From contig MEHQ01000034.1 in the NCBI GenBank assembly GCA_008828725.1, forward strand, positions 1-64,000: 64,000 bases of DNA. Direction: 5' to 3'. The stretch comes from Saccharina japonica. Its lineage: Eukaryota > Sar > Phaeophyceae > Laminariales > Laminariaceae. Under the pieces are notes generated by a model. It was not told where the DNA came from. It searched no databases and saw only the letters and a list, made by a program, of their open reading frames with translations. Position numbers and translations under genes: made by a program. This document shows positions 23,355 to 35,628 of this stretch, piece by piece (the first letter of the stretch is position 1; every line of letters starts with the position of its first letter).

Positions 23355-23859
23355 TGTTATGGAAATATTAGCACATAGCCAATATGAGTCAATGTTCAGT
23401 AGTACTGCTCTTGTACATCGTATGTTTCGGTTCGTGAGTAACGCACATGTATGCGGAGGAATTACTGCTGTAGCCTTCTCTACTCGTAGGATCGTAGCCT
23501 TCTCTACTCGTAGGATCGTATCCTTTACTCTTCCATGTGGATCTCTCTGGATAGCCTCGGCTCTTAGCTTTCCTGGTCGTCTCTAGGATGGATCTCTCTG
23601 GATAGCCTCGGCTCTTAGCTTTCCTGGTTGTCTCTAGGAGGTGCCGTCATCTGGACTTCTGCGTTCTCTCTCTGTGGATCTGTGTGTGCTGTGTTGGCCA
23701 CCTAAGCGCCAGTGTTCAACATATCTTCATATCTCTACCGCACCAAGCAGTCCATCTGCTTCTGGTCCACGACCACTCACGGTGCCAACCATCTCGACTA
23801 GCGTCGAGAGGCACAGCCTTGTGCACTTGCCAGGGTATCACCAACGATAATCCATAACA
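23355..23859 (+). repeat. 3' LTR with internal 51-bp duplication
   Basis: This 505-bp LTR runs from TGTTATGG to CATAACA. It matches the 5' LTR except for rare substitutions (for example C to T in the AGTAGCACTG region) and a tandem 51-bp duplication at about 23538-23640 covering GGATCTCTCTGGATAGCC. The duplicate is absent from the 5' LTR, so it either arose after insertion or was lost from the other copy. Confidence 0.9.
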
Positions 23860-23864
23860 TACTA

Positions 23865-24675
23865 GAAACCAACGGCGGAACGCTCGACGGTCTTGGTCCG
23901 TCGAGTCGTCATCCCAATGAAGTAGTATAGACGCATATGGCAAGGGGGTGCCAACCTGAGAACGGTACGGCGTATTATGGCCATTGCTGTTACGCTTAAT
24001 AGATGACGTACGGGTAGGGCGCAAAGGGGTGAATTCCGCTATCCATAAGGGATCGTCAAAAAAAGGTGAAGTAGCCTTCGCAAGGCTTTTAAAAACTGGA
24101 GGGGCCTTGGGGCGGCAAAACGTTTTCAAACATCGCCCCGGAGCAGATATCAGATATACACTAAGCTCGTGAAGGTACGTCTTGTTGCTATGAAAAATAT
24201 GACACGAGAAAGGGCACACAACTGACCCACGGGCTAGCACCTCGATTATTTGCAAGATTACATTCACATAAGCCTGCCGAGCTTTGACCACCCCACTTAA
24301 GTAAACTACACTGGAATCTGCGAGCCAGCATTGATGGAAGTAACCCACTGCGTGTATATTTTATGCGGTGTTATATGATGTCATAAAACATATTTGTTGT
24401 GTCGCTCTTCTTTCAAATCGGTAATACTTCCGTAGGCTTACAACACAACATCTATCTGGGACTAGCAAAAATAGGGTAACTACTGCCAGATGTATGTTAC
24501 TTCCATTCTGTGTGTAGCAGCAATCGCGTTGGGGTATCAAGCGCGCTGCGATGTACACTTCTGCATCCGTGCCATCCGTACATAACAGCAACGGGACTGT
24601 ACTTTGTTACTGACTTGATGCTTTATTTGTTTGGTCAAGGCAGTTGCGCCAAGAGTATGTGTTTCCGCCCCCCAC
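23865..24675. other. Intergenic, no gene recognised
   Basis: A minus-strand open frame (23716-24348, 210 codons) runs partly into the LTR and has no recognisable domain. I see no RNA gene or repeat here beyond the LTR. Confidence 0.4.
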
Positions 24676-25284
24676 GCCCCCCCCGTTGCCGGATTTGAAT
24701 TAGCTCGACTCTCCTCGCGGAACAGCTTGCTCGACGCACCAAGTCATTTTTTCGCCGTAGTTAAAATTGTCTAAACCCACCTCGCCTGGTCAATCTCTTA
24801 GACGGAGACAAAAAACAATGGGTTTCGAACTTAGTACCAACACGTAGATTAGCAATTTCTTAGTCACGCAACACTTGGCAATGCCTTGAATAAGTGTGTA
24901 TGTATGTATGTATGTATGTATGTATGCATGCTTCCGGTATCAAAACGTAAGCGAGAGCGCGATCTAAACGTTGTCGGAAATCTCACAAACCTAGCTCAAT
25001 AACTGTTACTACATTATCCAGGGGACAACAAAAACGAACCCGAACCATCGGGGAGTCATAATTTTCTGAAACTGAGACGGAATTGAAGTTGCGACAAAAA
25101 TTCCAACACTCGGCTTCCCCTTCTTCCTGCAATACGTGACAATTCCTTGATTTCCTATGCATGCGTAGGATATCGACACACGAATCAGAGCCGTCAAATT
25201 GCCGTAAATAAAAGGATTGCACTACAGCGACTTTATTTACTACACGAAGGATGGGTGCCGGCAAATGCCGGCCTCCATGCGGAG
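24676..25284 (+). repeat. Dispersed repeat, copy A
   Basis: This stretch of about 609 bp is colinear with 49473-50080. Shared anchors, in order, are CCCCGTTGCC, AGCTCGACT/CTCGACTTCG, CGGAACNGCTTGCTCG, TGGCAATGCCTTGA (the other copy GGCATTGCCTTGATTCTGC), TCTGAAACTGA, TGAAGTTGCG, CTTCTTCCTGCAA, and a terminal AATGCCGGC-CCATGCGGAG. Parts of the unit recur twice inside each copy. A TATG microsatellite at 24895-24926 interrupts this copy. There is no coding potential. Class unknown; possibly a SINE-like or non-autonomous element. Confidence 0.65.
24895..24930. repeat. (TATG)n microsatellite
   Basis: About eight perfect GTAT/TATG units, ending in GCATGC, sit within copy A of the dispersed repeat. 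Confidence 0.9.
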
Positions 25285-26293
25285 TTTTTGAGCTTCATTA
25301 TAAGAATACTTCAGTCGTTTATGTTAATAGAGCACGTACGTTTCGAATTATGCCTAATCGCCGTGCTTTTGGGGGTATATATATATACTTACGTATATCG
25401 CGGGCATATATTGAGCTTGCGTTTCAGCCCGCTTGCTCGTCATAGCAACTAATGTGCCCGCACGCATGTTCGAACACATTGAAAAATCAGCCACCATTAA
25501 CTACTACCAGTATCACTTACAAGGACTCGGGCTATGAAAAACGAGCAGGGGGTGTCAGCTGACGAGAAACATTTGTGTTCGTAAGTTTTGAACTACTGTA
25601 GACCCAAGGAGACCGCACACAAACAGGAAGTGCCAAAAATAGATAGTCAGTGCCTCTTGTTGGTTCTGAAATAAACGAAGACAACAAAAACAGCTACAAT
25701 TGTACCTGGCCGGTTTAAAGACATAACCAGGTGCGCTATGAGACTCGCTTAATCGCAGGCCTTTCAGCTTGTGTTCATTTTTTTTCTTTTGTGAGTGCGT
25801 CTATACATGTACGTGCATACCTGTTTGTGATACAAGTTGGCCAGATACATGGTACTTGCCTTTGGCATACGTTATCTGGAGGGTGTTCTTCCACTCCCGG
25901 GTTTTCAGAGGGCTGTGCTCTGACCACCGACTTAGTGTTTGTCGAATTGTAAATGTAAGAACACCAGCAACTAGCACTGCCTGTGTACTTGTACACAATC
26001 ACAAGCTGGTTTTCACTCGGGCTTAACGAAACAAATACGTATACATAAAGACAGGTGCGCAGCGAGCAAGTATGAGTAGGTTAGGTGGGTACAGGAGTAA
26101 AAGCAAGCTTAGACCACCCTCCGCCCGTAAACGCTGCTGCATATACTTTATACACCATTCACGGGCCCACTTACTGCGGGTGTTGATATAGGTCACCGAT
26201 AGCAAGCTCCATACAGACCATCCCCCTCACTTCCTGTGTAGGCTGTAAGAGTAGTCTCGGTGCTGTATGGATGGTTGGTGGGTAAAGTTACAG

Positions 26294-27030
26294 TAGAGAT
26301 GGCTCCCGGATTCGTGGGAACCGGGTACCCGGAGGCTGGTACCCGGAACCGTCGGTACCGGTACCGTCCCGGTTCCATTTTCATTACCCGCGGTACTGGG
26401 TATTTCGGGTACCCGGGTTCCCGGGTACCCGGGTTCCCGGATTGCCCGGGTACCCGGGTTCCCGGGTACCCAGGTACCCGTTATTAGTTACGCTCCACGG
26501 AGCCCCCGATAGACAGCGCACAGCGCACAATGCACAGCATACCCTACCTACCTTCACACAACACGCCATACATGCACCAGACCCCTACCAGCTACCAGAG
26601 GAATAGAGATGGCTCCCGGATTCGTGGGAACCGGGTACCCGGAGGCGGGTACCCGGAACCGTCGGTACCGGTACCGTCCCGGTTTCATTTGTATTACCCG
26701 CGGTACTGGGTATCTCGGGTACCCGGGTTCCCGGGTACCCGAGTACCCGGGTTCTTTCGCATTTTTATTCATTGAGAGAGACGACATGAAGGCTTGTCCT
26801 CCCACCTTCCGCCTCACCACGCCTTACCACCCCGCCTGAGGACCGTTCATGCCGCTCAAACACGAGAGTGGAGCAAAATGCACATGTAACCCCGGGTACA
26901 CGTACGGGAACCCGGGTACCCGGGTACCCGGGATACCCAGTACCGCGGGAACCCGGGACGGTATTGGTCAAATCCCACCGAAGGCGGTACTGGTACCGGT
27001 TCCAATTTTCGAATCCGGGAGCCATCTCTA
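26294..27030. mobile_element. Non-autonomous hAT-like element with 8-bp TSD
   Basis: The ends are perfect 21-bp inverted repeats starting TAGAGATGGCTCCCGG (26294 rightward, 27030 leftward). The 8-mer AGTTACAG is duplicated exactly outside them, at 26286-26293 and 27031-27038. Eight-bp duplications and TAGAG/CAGAG-type ends are typical of hAT transposons. Next to each end is a dense subterminal array of GGTACCCGGG and GGGTTCCC palindromes. A third end copy starts internally at 26604 in the left orientation, so the element is composite or nested. No transposase frame exists; open frames here translate only repeated Gly-Tyr-Pro-Gly-Thr strings. Confidence 0.85.
26604..26755 (+). repeat. Internal duplicate of the hAT-like left end
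   Basis: Bases 26604-26755 repeat 26294-26455 almost base for base: TAGAGATGGCTCCCGG, GGAACCGGGTACCCGGAGGC, CCGTCGGTACCGGTACCG, and the CCCGGGTACCC run. It points the same way as the left terminus and opposite to the right terminus. Confidence 0.85.
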
Positions 27031-27038
27031 AGTTACAG

Positions 27039-27937
27039 CAGTGTTATATAGAAAGGAAGCTTCGGGTTTTGACACAATATCGCGGCGGTAAAACATCTGA
27101 GCCGCAGGGAATAGGGGACAAACCAACGGTATCGACGAGGGACACAGTGAACCACCGGAACTCGTGGCGATGAGAAGAGCAACTCGATACCACACACGGC
27201 AGCCCCGGCGTAGCTAGTGCCAAATGGTTCGAGGGGTCGCGGCTTCAGTCTGAAATGGCCCCTTTAACCTCATTGCGGTTGTTCGTGTAGTGTTTACACC
27301 CAATATGTCATTTTTTTCACTCGCATCTCAATTCACAGACGCGGTGTAAACACGATCATACAGCATACCAGGGTATGAATCTTTTAGGAAACTGTGTCAT
27401 TTATATGTCCTATCGTGTATCAGTATATGCTAAAATCATCAAGTTATGAACTCTATTGTTGATAGGAAATAGTGTTGAAATATTCTCAATTTGTATTTCA
27501 CCTATACTATAGATATCACTGGCAGAGAGGTTGTAGACTTAAAGTGTCAGGCAATGTACCGGAATAACACGTGAGTTCGAATATCACATTTATTCCGTAC
27601 CTGATATATATATATATTCCAGGAATATATGTGATTGATATATTGAAAATAGTCCATTAGAAATACAAAGTCTAATTATTTCCAGTGGACCACAAAATGA
27701 CCGTAGGAAACTTCAGATGAATGAGGTGGGTAATATGAAGCTGTAATGATAATGGATGGTGGAATCGGAACTAGATACATTTTTGTAGAGTTTGAAACCG
27801 AAGACAAAACCCTCTCCTTCCATCAGCAAAGTCCGTATTGTATCTGCCTCGCCGGGATCATCCACAGCCGGTCGCCGCGGTGGGCTAGCAGGTAACCACA
27901 CAGCCTGTTAGAGTAATTATGGCGAGTTAAAGCCCCC
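27039..27937. other. Intergenic AT-rich stretch
   Basis: No gene is recognisable. A short TA run lies near 27606-27616. Open frames are short. Confidence 0.4.
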
Positions 27938-28495
27938 CCGAGTGCATGTTCGTAGGGACCTATTCTCGCGAAAAATAAATATCTTGACTAGCAGAGAGCA
28001 CGAGAGCGTCACTAAAAAACATGTATTAAAGATCGACGAGCGTAGGGAAGCCTGAAACCTCTGCGCGAAAACAATGAAGGTAAGAAAACCGTAGTAGAGG
28101 AGGAGGAAAAATAACGTACTTTGTGACCCCAGCTCTGAGTTACGTCTAGGGCGGGACAAAGACAGAAGTGTGAACATAATACATGGGATGAAAAAAAACA
28201 CATACAAGGTAGTGGGTTCGGCTCCGAGTGCATGCTCGTATATAGCGACCTTATCTCGCAAACATATCTTGACTTGCGGAAAGGGTGACAGCGTGAGTTA
28301 ACAAAACTCGACGCTAATCGACGCGCGGTCGGAATGCTGAAACATTTCCGCGATTAAAACCAAGGAAAAAACCTTAGTGGGGAGGAGAGAGAAAAGCGTG
28401 CTTTGTGACGCCGGATTAGAGTTACGGCTATGGAGGGAGAACGACAGAAGTGCGAAGATGATAAATGGGATGGAAAAATAAACTAGCACCATCAT
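27938..28495. repeat. Diverged tandem duplication, about 286-bp unit
   Basis: Two direct copies start at about 27938 and 28224. Shared anchors in order are GAGTGCATGTTCG/GAGTGCATGCTCG, TATCTTGACT, GAGCGTCACT/GACAGCGTGAGT, CTGAAACNT, GAGGAGGA/GGAGGAGAG, GCGTGCTTTGTGACGCC/ACGTACTTTGTGACCCC, AGTTACG, GACAGAAGTG and TGGGATG. They have diverged substantially. No coding frame is conserved between the copies. Confidence 0.65.
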
Positions 28496-29239
28496 GGAAA
28501 ATATGTATCAACAACATCGACATTCTTCTCCACGGCGCCTTTACTTGAGGCACTATCACCCCATCCGCGAAACGAACTCAGCTTGATGCACGCCATTGCG
28601 TCGATGTGTAGACGAAGGGCTGACCCAACACCAGCAACGAAACTTCGCCGAACTGATCGGCGCTGACCAGGTAGAGATGTTTGGGTTATGAACGTGGACG
28701 TCGACTACGCAGTCAGGTTGTGCACAACATCAGTTATATATCAGTACCAGGTCGTGATTGTGTTGAGACCACGGCCGTTGCGACAGTCTCGGGTTTGTGT
28801 CCCGGAGGTGTTTTTAGTTTTTGTTTATTCTGCTTATATTCCAGAGCAGCGGTAGCGAAAGCCGTTGGATATAAAGATGGCGGCCTCACCGGCGGTTCGG
28901 GTGGCCTTGGATCGATGATTCCTAGGTGTTTGCGGCCCCGCGGCTGGGGATAATGGTGATGACCAGTGACAGATTGGGGAGCGCATCAAACACGTCCACT
29001 GAGGGGATGAGAGCAGCCGTTAATAGGATCCAGGCTGTGTGGGGCATATAACCTTGTAACCCTGGACTGGTAGTAAATACTAGAGGTGCACCAATGGTAT
29101 ATCGAAATGAATTACAGTGTTTTAGGCTGTGGCCCAATTGATATTGTGATCTGGTAAACAACCAACTGTTAATCCCATTTTTCCCCACCGCTCACTGTTC
29201 AGGACAGTACGAACCACGCTTATGGCCTAAACACCGGAA
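28496..29239. other. Intergenic, no gene recognised
   Basis: Short open frames only. The final bases before 29240 correspond in position to the leader of the F-box/ankyrin-like family, but the TTCAG splice-like motif 13 nt before the ATG is not kept here. Confidence 0.4.
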
Positions 29240-30700
29240 ATGGGGCCTACGGGGCTAGAGTTTCCTATTAACATCGACGGGGACGTGATGGAGTTGCTAG
29301 CCGGATTGCTACCAACCCAGTAAGCCCTTTTCGCTGAGGTCTAAAAGGACTGGAGAAACGCTTGGGGGAAGCGACCAAAACTCACGCAAGCCATCACGGC
29401 CGACACCCCTACATCTCAGCTGCGGTAGAGTTTCGACGCCTGCCTTAACAGCGGCCCAACCAAAGGACCTATGAGCTGCGACAAAATGGCGGAGCACGGC
29501 GACCTTGAGGTTTTTACGGTGTGCTCACTCGAACCGGTGTCTGTTGTTGTCGGGAGCATGCTTCAAGGCGGCGGCCCGAGGCGACGTTGAGATGATTATG
29601 TCGGCGATTGACAAGAACAATAGTGGTTGGCGCCAGGTGGTTTTCACTGCGCTTGCGGCTGGAGGAAGTGTCAATATTCTGAAGTGGGCACGGACGGCCG
29701 ACTGCCCGTGAGACGCCTCAACGTGCAATAAGGCTGCTGGTTCTGGGCAACTCGATATCTTGCAGTGGGTGAGGTTCAAAAACTGTCCTTGGGATGGCCG
29801 AACATGCTCGGACGCTGATGCAGCTGGATATTTGGGCATCCTGCAGTGGGCGTGAGCAAATGGCTGCAGTTGGGACCAGTAGACATGCAAAAGTGTTGCT
29901 GCCAGGGGGGAACTGGAGATGATTCAGCGGGCGCGAGCTCATGGCTGCGACTGGGACTATGTCTCATGCATGGCTGCTGCGGGCGGACGGCACCTGGAGC
30001 CTTTTAAGTGGGCTAGGGATCAAGGTTGCCCCTGGACCGAGGGGGCTTCCTCGGCCGATATTTAAAACGGGCACCTAGCTATCCTGGTGTGGATCGTATC
30101 GCACGGAAGCACTTGGAGCAATACCGCCCCCGGTACCGCAGCTCTATACGGCCACGTTCACATTCCTAGATGGATGAAAGCTGACAAACATGCCTGGGAC
30201 TCCAGGATTATATGTAAGGCTGCTGTTCGAGGCGGGAATCTGGGTTCACTTCATTGGGCCCGCGAAAATGGTTGTGACTGGGATAGTGGTACATGTAGCC
30301 AAGGTGCTGCTATTGGATACTTGAGGATTGTTCAGTGGGCGAGAACCAGCGGCTGCCAATGGCATGATTACACATGCTTGAACGCTGCTAGGGAGGGCCA
30401 CCTCGAGGTGCTGAAATGGACACGGGGTAAGGACTGCCCCTGGGATAGCAGCATATGTTGCATAGTTGCCTTGCGCGGTCATTTTGATGTGCTTAAGTGA
30501 GCACGGTGTGACGGCTGCCATTGGAACAAAGACACGTGCACCAACGCGGAACATGCAAACCGTTTAGATATACTGCAGTGGGCGCGCTCGGAAGGCTGCC
30601 CATGGGACCATGATACGTCTAGTGTGGCACCCCGTTCAGGATTCGATAGTGTGCGCGAGTGGGCAAGTTTAAATGGTTGCCCTGGGAGAGGTTCGAGGGG
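29240..30700 (+). pseudogene. F-box/ankyrin-like repeat gene, many stop codons
   Basis: From the ATG at 29240 the translation aligns with the family N-terminus (I-N-I-D-G-D-V-M-E-L-L-A-G-L-L-P-T-Q, then an F-box-like K-D-W-R-N-A-W) but meets TAA at the residue after that Gln, TAA before K-D-W-R, and TAG at the conserved Trp of L-Q-W. A frameshift lies between about 29470 and 29505. The repeats then run in one frame to about 30690, interrupted by TGA at 29709-29711 (Trp of C-P-W-D), in a W-A-R triplet near 29853, after W-D-Q near 29880, in the linker near 30062, and at the Trp of K-W-A-R near 30498. The end matches the family C-terminus, E-W-A-x-x-N-G-C-P. It is clearly a dead copy of the genes at 37808-39631 and 57531-58910. 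Confidence 0.9.
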
Positions 30701-33700
30701 GCTGGAGGAAAGGAGTTTGTGATTGCTTTGGACTCATGTTTCTCTACAAGTTTCACGTTGGTCCATACCGCCACTAGCCGGGAATTGGACGAAAACGATG
30801 ACGGCGAGGGATATCGTAAGCACCACAGCTACAACAGCAGGCGCGCTTCTCTAGGTCGGTTACCGAAGTCCTTCTTCGTTGTGGTGGTTGGGTAAGGGTT
30901 GCGGCTCGCCAAACGTCGCAGAGAGCTGTTCGAGCTCGGACTTGAAGGCTGTTGATGCATGCGTTTCTGTTGCTGTAGAGGTTCGTGTTGGTCAAATGCG
31001 GGCGCGTAATGGCGTTCTTAAAACATTGACCGTCCAACAATCGAATGAGCTTTCTGTCAGAAGCGACTGGATTGGGTCGTATGTTATTACGTTTGGGTGC
31101 CGAGCAAACCGACTTTTCCCACTGTCAACTATGCGGTGAACGCACGGATAGCGCAGGGTTTCCACCTCCCGGGCTGTTATCATTTCTACCCTCGGGTTGA
31201 CCACAGCGGGCGCCCGATTGTAAAACAATTACTCGCGAACGAGGCAGCTAAACAATTCCCGGGGAAGGCACGCGGTCGTTGCAAGTCAGCGTTTCTGGTT
31301 TTCGGTGTGATACATACTTACAGTAATATAACTGGTTTACGAGGCTGTTGCCTCCGGATCGATACAGTCTGATGCTTCCCGATGTTGAGGGTATTTAAAT
31401 AATCGCGGTGTCTACTTATTTTCAGACACCGCCAGACGTGCTCACTAGTTAACGGTCGGAGTGACTGTTACCATGTTTACAAACTCGTCAAGGGACATAG
31501 AGACGAGGTTTGCGCCGCAGGCCTATAGGCGATCCGTTTGACGGTTCATAGACGCCGTGTATGGTATTGGTTCACCGTTGGGCTGTTGTATGTCCCGGAA
31601 CATCATCACAATATGTACAAAACTTGATTAATCGTCACTTACAGGCACCGTCCAACATTATTGCCAATAGGGGCCAAACGAGATGTTGGAAAAACAGACA
31701 GACAAGCCACGAGCGAATATCCGTTCGGCGCGTCCTGGGTTTTGTTTTTTGTTTTTTAGGTAATTACCTTATCCCGTCGGCACACTATTCATAGCGCTAA
31801 TTGTTTTATATACACTCGAGGATTACTGCATGCATTGCATCTCTTTCAGTAAGAGGCGCGGCCATTGCACAGTGAAGGTTCCGTTCGACGTGGTTAAAAC
31901 AATTTTTGTTGCAGCTCAGTGTAGATAACACACATGATATGTCCACTTGTTTGTTTGGTTGATGTTCCACTGTAGGCGCCTGTTACAAATACTGTAAGGT
32001 TCCTGTCGAACAGCAAGAGCGATATCGTTTTTCTCACGGAGTACCCGGCTGGAGTAAAAAGGACTACTAAGAAGGGGCGCGACATAGCGGACTGCCCTAC
32101 CTGCTTTTGTGTATCTGCCCTTTCGAGTCCAACTGCGTAATTGTTTTTGTGAAGAGTCTTGATCACAGCATATGAGATGCTCTGCTGTGTTGCTTTGCTA
32201 CCTGGCTGCGTGGGGCAGGTTCGGAATGTATCGTGAAGACTTCTTGTTCCTCAAGTCTACTAACCTCGCCTCATTATTCACCGTCTAAAGACCGGCCACC
32301 TCGCACTATCAGGGTGCAAGGAGCACCTCCTAGAAGGACCCAGAAACTGAGATACACCCAATGTATACACCGGCCGATGATCGTTATGGTTTACTCCTCA
32401 CGATGTATGCTATCCTGCGATTCCGACTGACCATTTTGTGGCAGGAGGCATGCTGCGGTAGGCGTGCACCATGAGTTCCGAACTCGTCAGTTGCGGAGCT
32501 CCTTACATCACCGATAATGGTGTTTGGAGAAAAACAAAGCACAACTCGATGAATAATCACGACGACATGAAGTAGACTGCAGTCTGAACAATTTTGCACT
32601 AAAATATGAAACTCCGACCAATTTGGGTTAAGGGGCTCGATCATTCAAAAACACGTCTTAGCCAAGCAGTGTTACCTCCATCGGGTCAAATGTTGTATCA
32701 AATGAGCGGCACGACCTGAACTGCCCGCGCCAAGGCACCTTGGACGTGCGCAATGGCAGCCGTCCCTTGTGGGGACACGACTACATTTTTGAAACGTAGA
32801 ATGAGTGTTGGAATGTTCAAGCATCCACTATATACCAAGTGTCAATACCCGGGACTATTCTGCCGTTCGAACTCGCAACGTATGTTCACAGCCACGAGAC
32901 CGCCAGCCATGTTGCCGACTACAGACCTGGCGGCAAGGCCCAACGGAACCAGCCAAACTGAATTACTGCCGTTTGAGCGTCTCAATCCATTCCGAGTGAT
33001 GCTACCGTGTTTCTAACCCAAGAAAAAAACCAGTAAGACCACATCGCAAAGCACGCGGCTGAGCTCACAGGTCGGCGCAAAGGAGAAGTAGGTATCGTTA
33101 TCATCGTTTGTACGTCCACGGGCATGCGCGAAGATGAGACCGTGATCAGCACCAATTTGGGGTTTTGAGGCGACTGCCAAAGTCTAAATGCTGAGCCTCC
33201 GAATATTATCAGTGGAACCCACATTTCACACAAAGGAGCGGCCATACGCATCATACGCTCACACCTGACCGTGGGTAGCACATTCACACGAGAAGGAGCA
33301 ATGGTGGTTACCACCCGCAACCTCTGCCGTTGGCATAGGTACCCGTTATATCCTACACACGATTTTGACTTCAAACTACTTCTTGCTCACTAAAGCACTT
33401 TACAAGTCGGCCCCGATGGCATACAAATATCACACGCTGTCGTTGCCACGCAAAGTAAATCAAATCACGACGTGTGACTGCATATATACAGTTACAATAG
33501 TAGAATTAAATGGGCTGATGCCTACAAGTTTATCCACTATTAACTCAGCAGGGCACATGCGTTTTAGGAAAAAGTGTTTCCTGCGTGGCGGAAAAAACCC
33601 ACTTGTTGCCTGAAACTAAACACGTTTACTAAATGTACAGGCTTGCAACAAAATGAAACAAACTTGGCAGGGTTGCGGGATACGACCGAAAACAGATACA

Positions 33701-33839
33701 TCGGTCTCACTGTCAGCTATACATAGTCTCCGACGTATTTAGCCTATTGTCTCGAAGCCAGAAAAGACAGCAGCACCCAAATGGGTTATTGGCCTGTTTT
33801 TCAGGCGCGAACAAGAGTCGCCATACTAATAGCGGTACA
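30701..33839. other. Intergenic, no gene recognised
   Basis: Only short overlapping frames without domains are present. No RNA gene or transposon end is evident. Confidence 0.4.
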
Positions 33840-34945
33840 AAGACAACAGTTGTTTTAATGTGAAACATATTGAGGTGTGTGTCAAACCGCTACTAACAGG
33901 TTAAAGCTGAACTTGCAGTACTCAAATGATTATTTTCCACAGGGTTGGTGGCTACGACCCACAAACGTCAATAAACTCGTCTCGACGTCAGCTGTCTGTC
34001 GTCTGGGAGACATTTTGCAGTATGTTCAGATTCCATTGTGAAAAGTAGCTCCCAAATTCGGGCAACGACATTTTTCAATTGGGGCGGACAACACCACAGA
34101 GACTAATAGCTGTACGAATAACCACAAGTTTTCGCGTGCGTGGAAGGACCATTTTATGGTGTAGAACAATGTTTGCGTAAAAACGCCACTTTTAGGTGAA
34201 CACTAAACAGTTTTCGAATTTTCTTCCCAGCGCCGCAAATTTACGCGAATAACGAAGAAGTTCATCGATCGGTATAGACATCAGCTATCTGCCGTACCCG
34301 ATGAACGTTGCCGCATTTGACGGTCCCAGAAAAAACAGTAGCTTTGAACAAAGTTAAGGGCATGTAGGGTTGGGCTTGACTAGGCTTGACCTGTTAATAG
34401 TGGTAAAAGCGCAACAGTTATGTGATGGGGAAAACTATATTTTTAGGTGAACCCTAGGTTTGCAGTATTCGCATATTGCGCGCAGCGCCGTGAGTTCAGA
34501 CGAATAGGTACGATATTAATAGATTTGCCTAGACTCAGAGAATCTTCAACTCCGAGGTTTCTTGCCGTTTGCTTTCCGCATGCGTAGGAAACACAATGTT
34601 TACTTACACAACAATAGTTCCTGTGAAAAGCTCTAGTTTGACGTTAAACTATACTACCAGTATTTGTCTGTTCCATTCAGCGCCGTAACGTCAGACCATT
34701 TACGAAGCAGTAGATGTGTTGGTCTATTCCTTTGCTAGCTGTCGCCTCCGAGAGATGTAGCGGAAACTAAAGAACCCAAAACAAATAGCAGACCCAACAT
34801 TTTGGCAACGTCATGTATGTTAAAGGTTGTAATAGGGGTAAAAACATAGCAGTGTTTGGTGTGAAGAACTCCAGCTTCATGTGAAACCTAGGTTCGAAGT
34901 TTTCGCATTTTCCGCCTGGCGCCGTAATACGGGCGAATAACTAGC
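33840..34945. repeat. Degenerate tandem array, roughly 200-260 bp spacing
   Basis: A block recurs at least four times: AACAGT, a TGTG-AA-A stretch, TTTAGGTGAAC or ATGTGAAACC, CTAGGTTTGCAGT-TTCGCAT, then CAGCGCCGTAA and ACGAATA. The CAGCGCCG/TGGCGCCG core lies near 34228, 34485, 34679 and 34918. It resembles an old satellite or the remains of repeated insertions. There is no coding potential. Confidence 0.5.
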
Positions 34946-35628
34946 ATGTTTATATACTAATTTAAAGTTCATCTACTTTTATGTTCGGCATAGTTTGCCG
35001 AAGAGATTGAACAAATGAAGAACACCATCGACGTAAACGCTGTCTTCGGCGTCGGAGGTTTCTTAAGCGCACACCACGGATCCCAACTCTAGCGAAAACA
35101 AAACTTTGTACTTCTACTGCTGTGCGTGGCATCGCGCGCCAGTCGTCCACAAGCTACCAACATTACATGAGAGCTGCGATATTTGCGAACAACGCGTATG
35201 GAGGGCGTGTTTGGACGCGCTTGTGGGCTGGTTTGTGTACGCCTCATATGTCGTTCCTATGTAGGGCTACAAGGCGTCCATCTTGGGCCACATGCGCATA
35301 TTTACCCCCCAAAGAGTTATTAACAGCCGATGTTCCTAATCGAGGATTGCCTTTGCGGTGAAATTGATAAACGAAACTATTGAGTAGTTTAAAAGATGTC
35401 CTTCCCTCCCAGTCAAAATTCAAACATTATAGTTGCAAAGGTGTGTTTTGTAGGGTACGTACCGAAGTATACCGGGGGTATTTTCTCGGTAAATACCGGT
35501 ACCTGACTCTAAATAAAGTTCAGTACGCTCACCTAAATATAGCACGGGTAGCGGTAAACTCTCGGGAACGATACCGGGGGTACCGGTATTTTTTCGGTAG
35601 TTGTGCTAAATAGCCTAGTGAACACTTA

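Larger units (their letters stand above)
16889..23859 (+). mobile_element. Complete Ty1/copia LTR retrotransposon
   Basis: Two near-identical LTRs flank a leader and one long gag-pol frame. The insertion is bordered by a 5-bp duplication, TACTA, at 16884-16888 and 23860-23864. The domain order protease, integrase, reverse transcriptase, RNase H defines Ty1/copia. The LTRs differ mainly by a 51-bp tandem duplication in the 3' copy plus a few substitutions, and gag-pol is intact, so the insertion is young and may be mobile. The element is 6971 bp. No extra env-like frame is present. Confidence 0.95.

Noticed and set aside
26260..27173. Gly-Tyr-Pro-Gly-Thr-rich open frames
   Set aside because: They translate the GGTACCCGGG subterminal repeats of the hAT-like element in several frames and on both strands.
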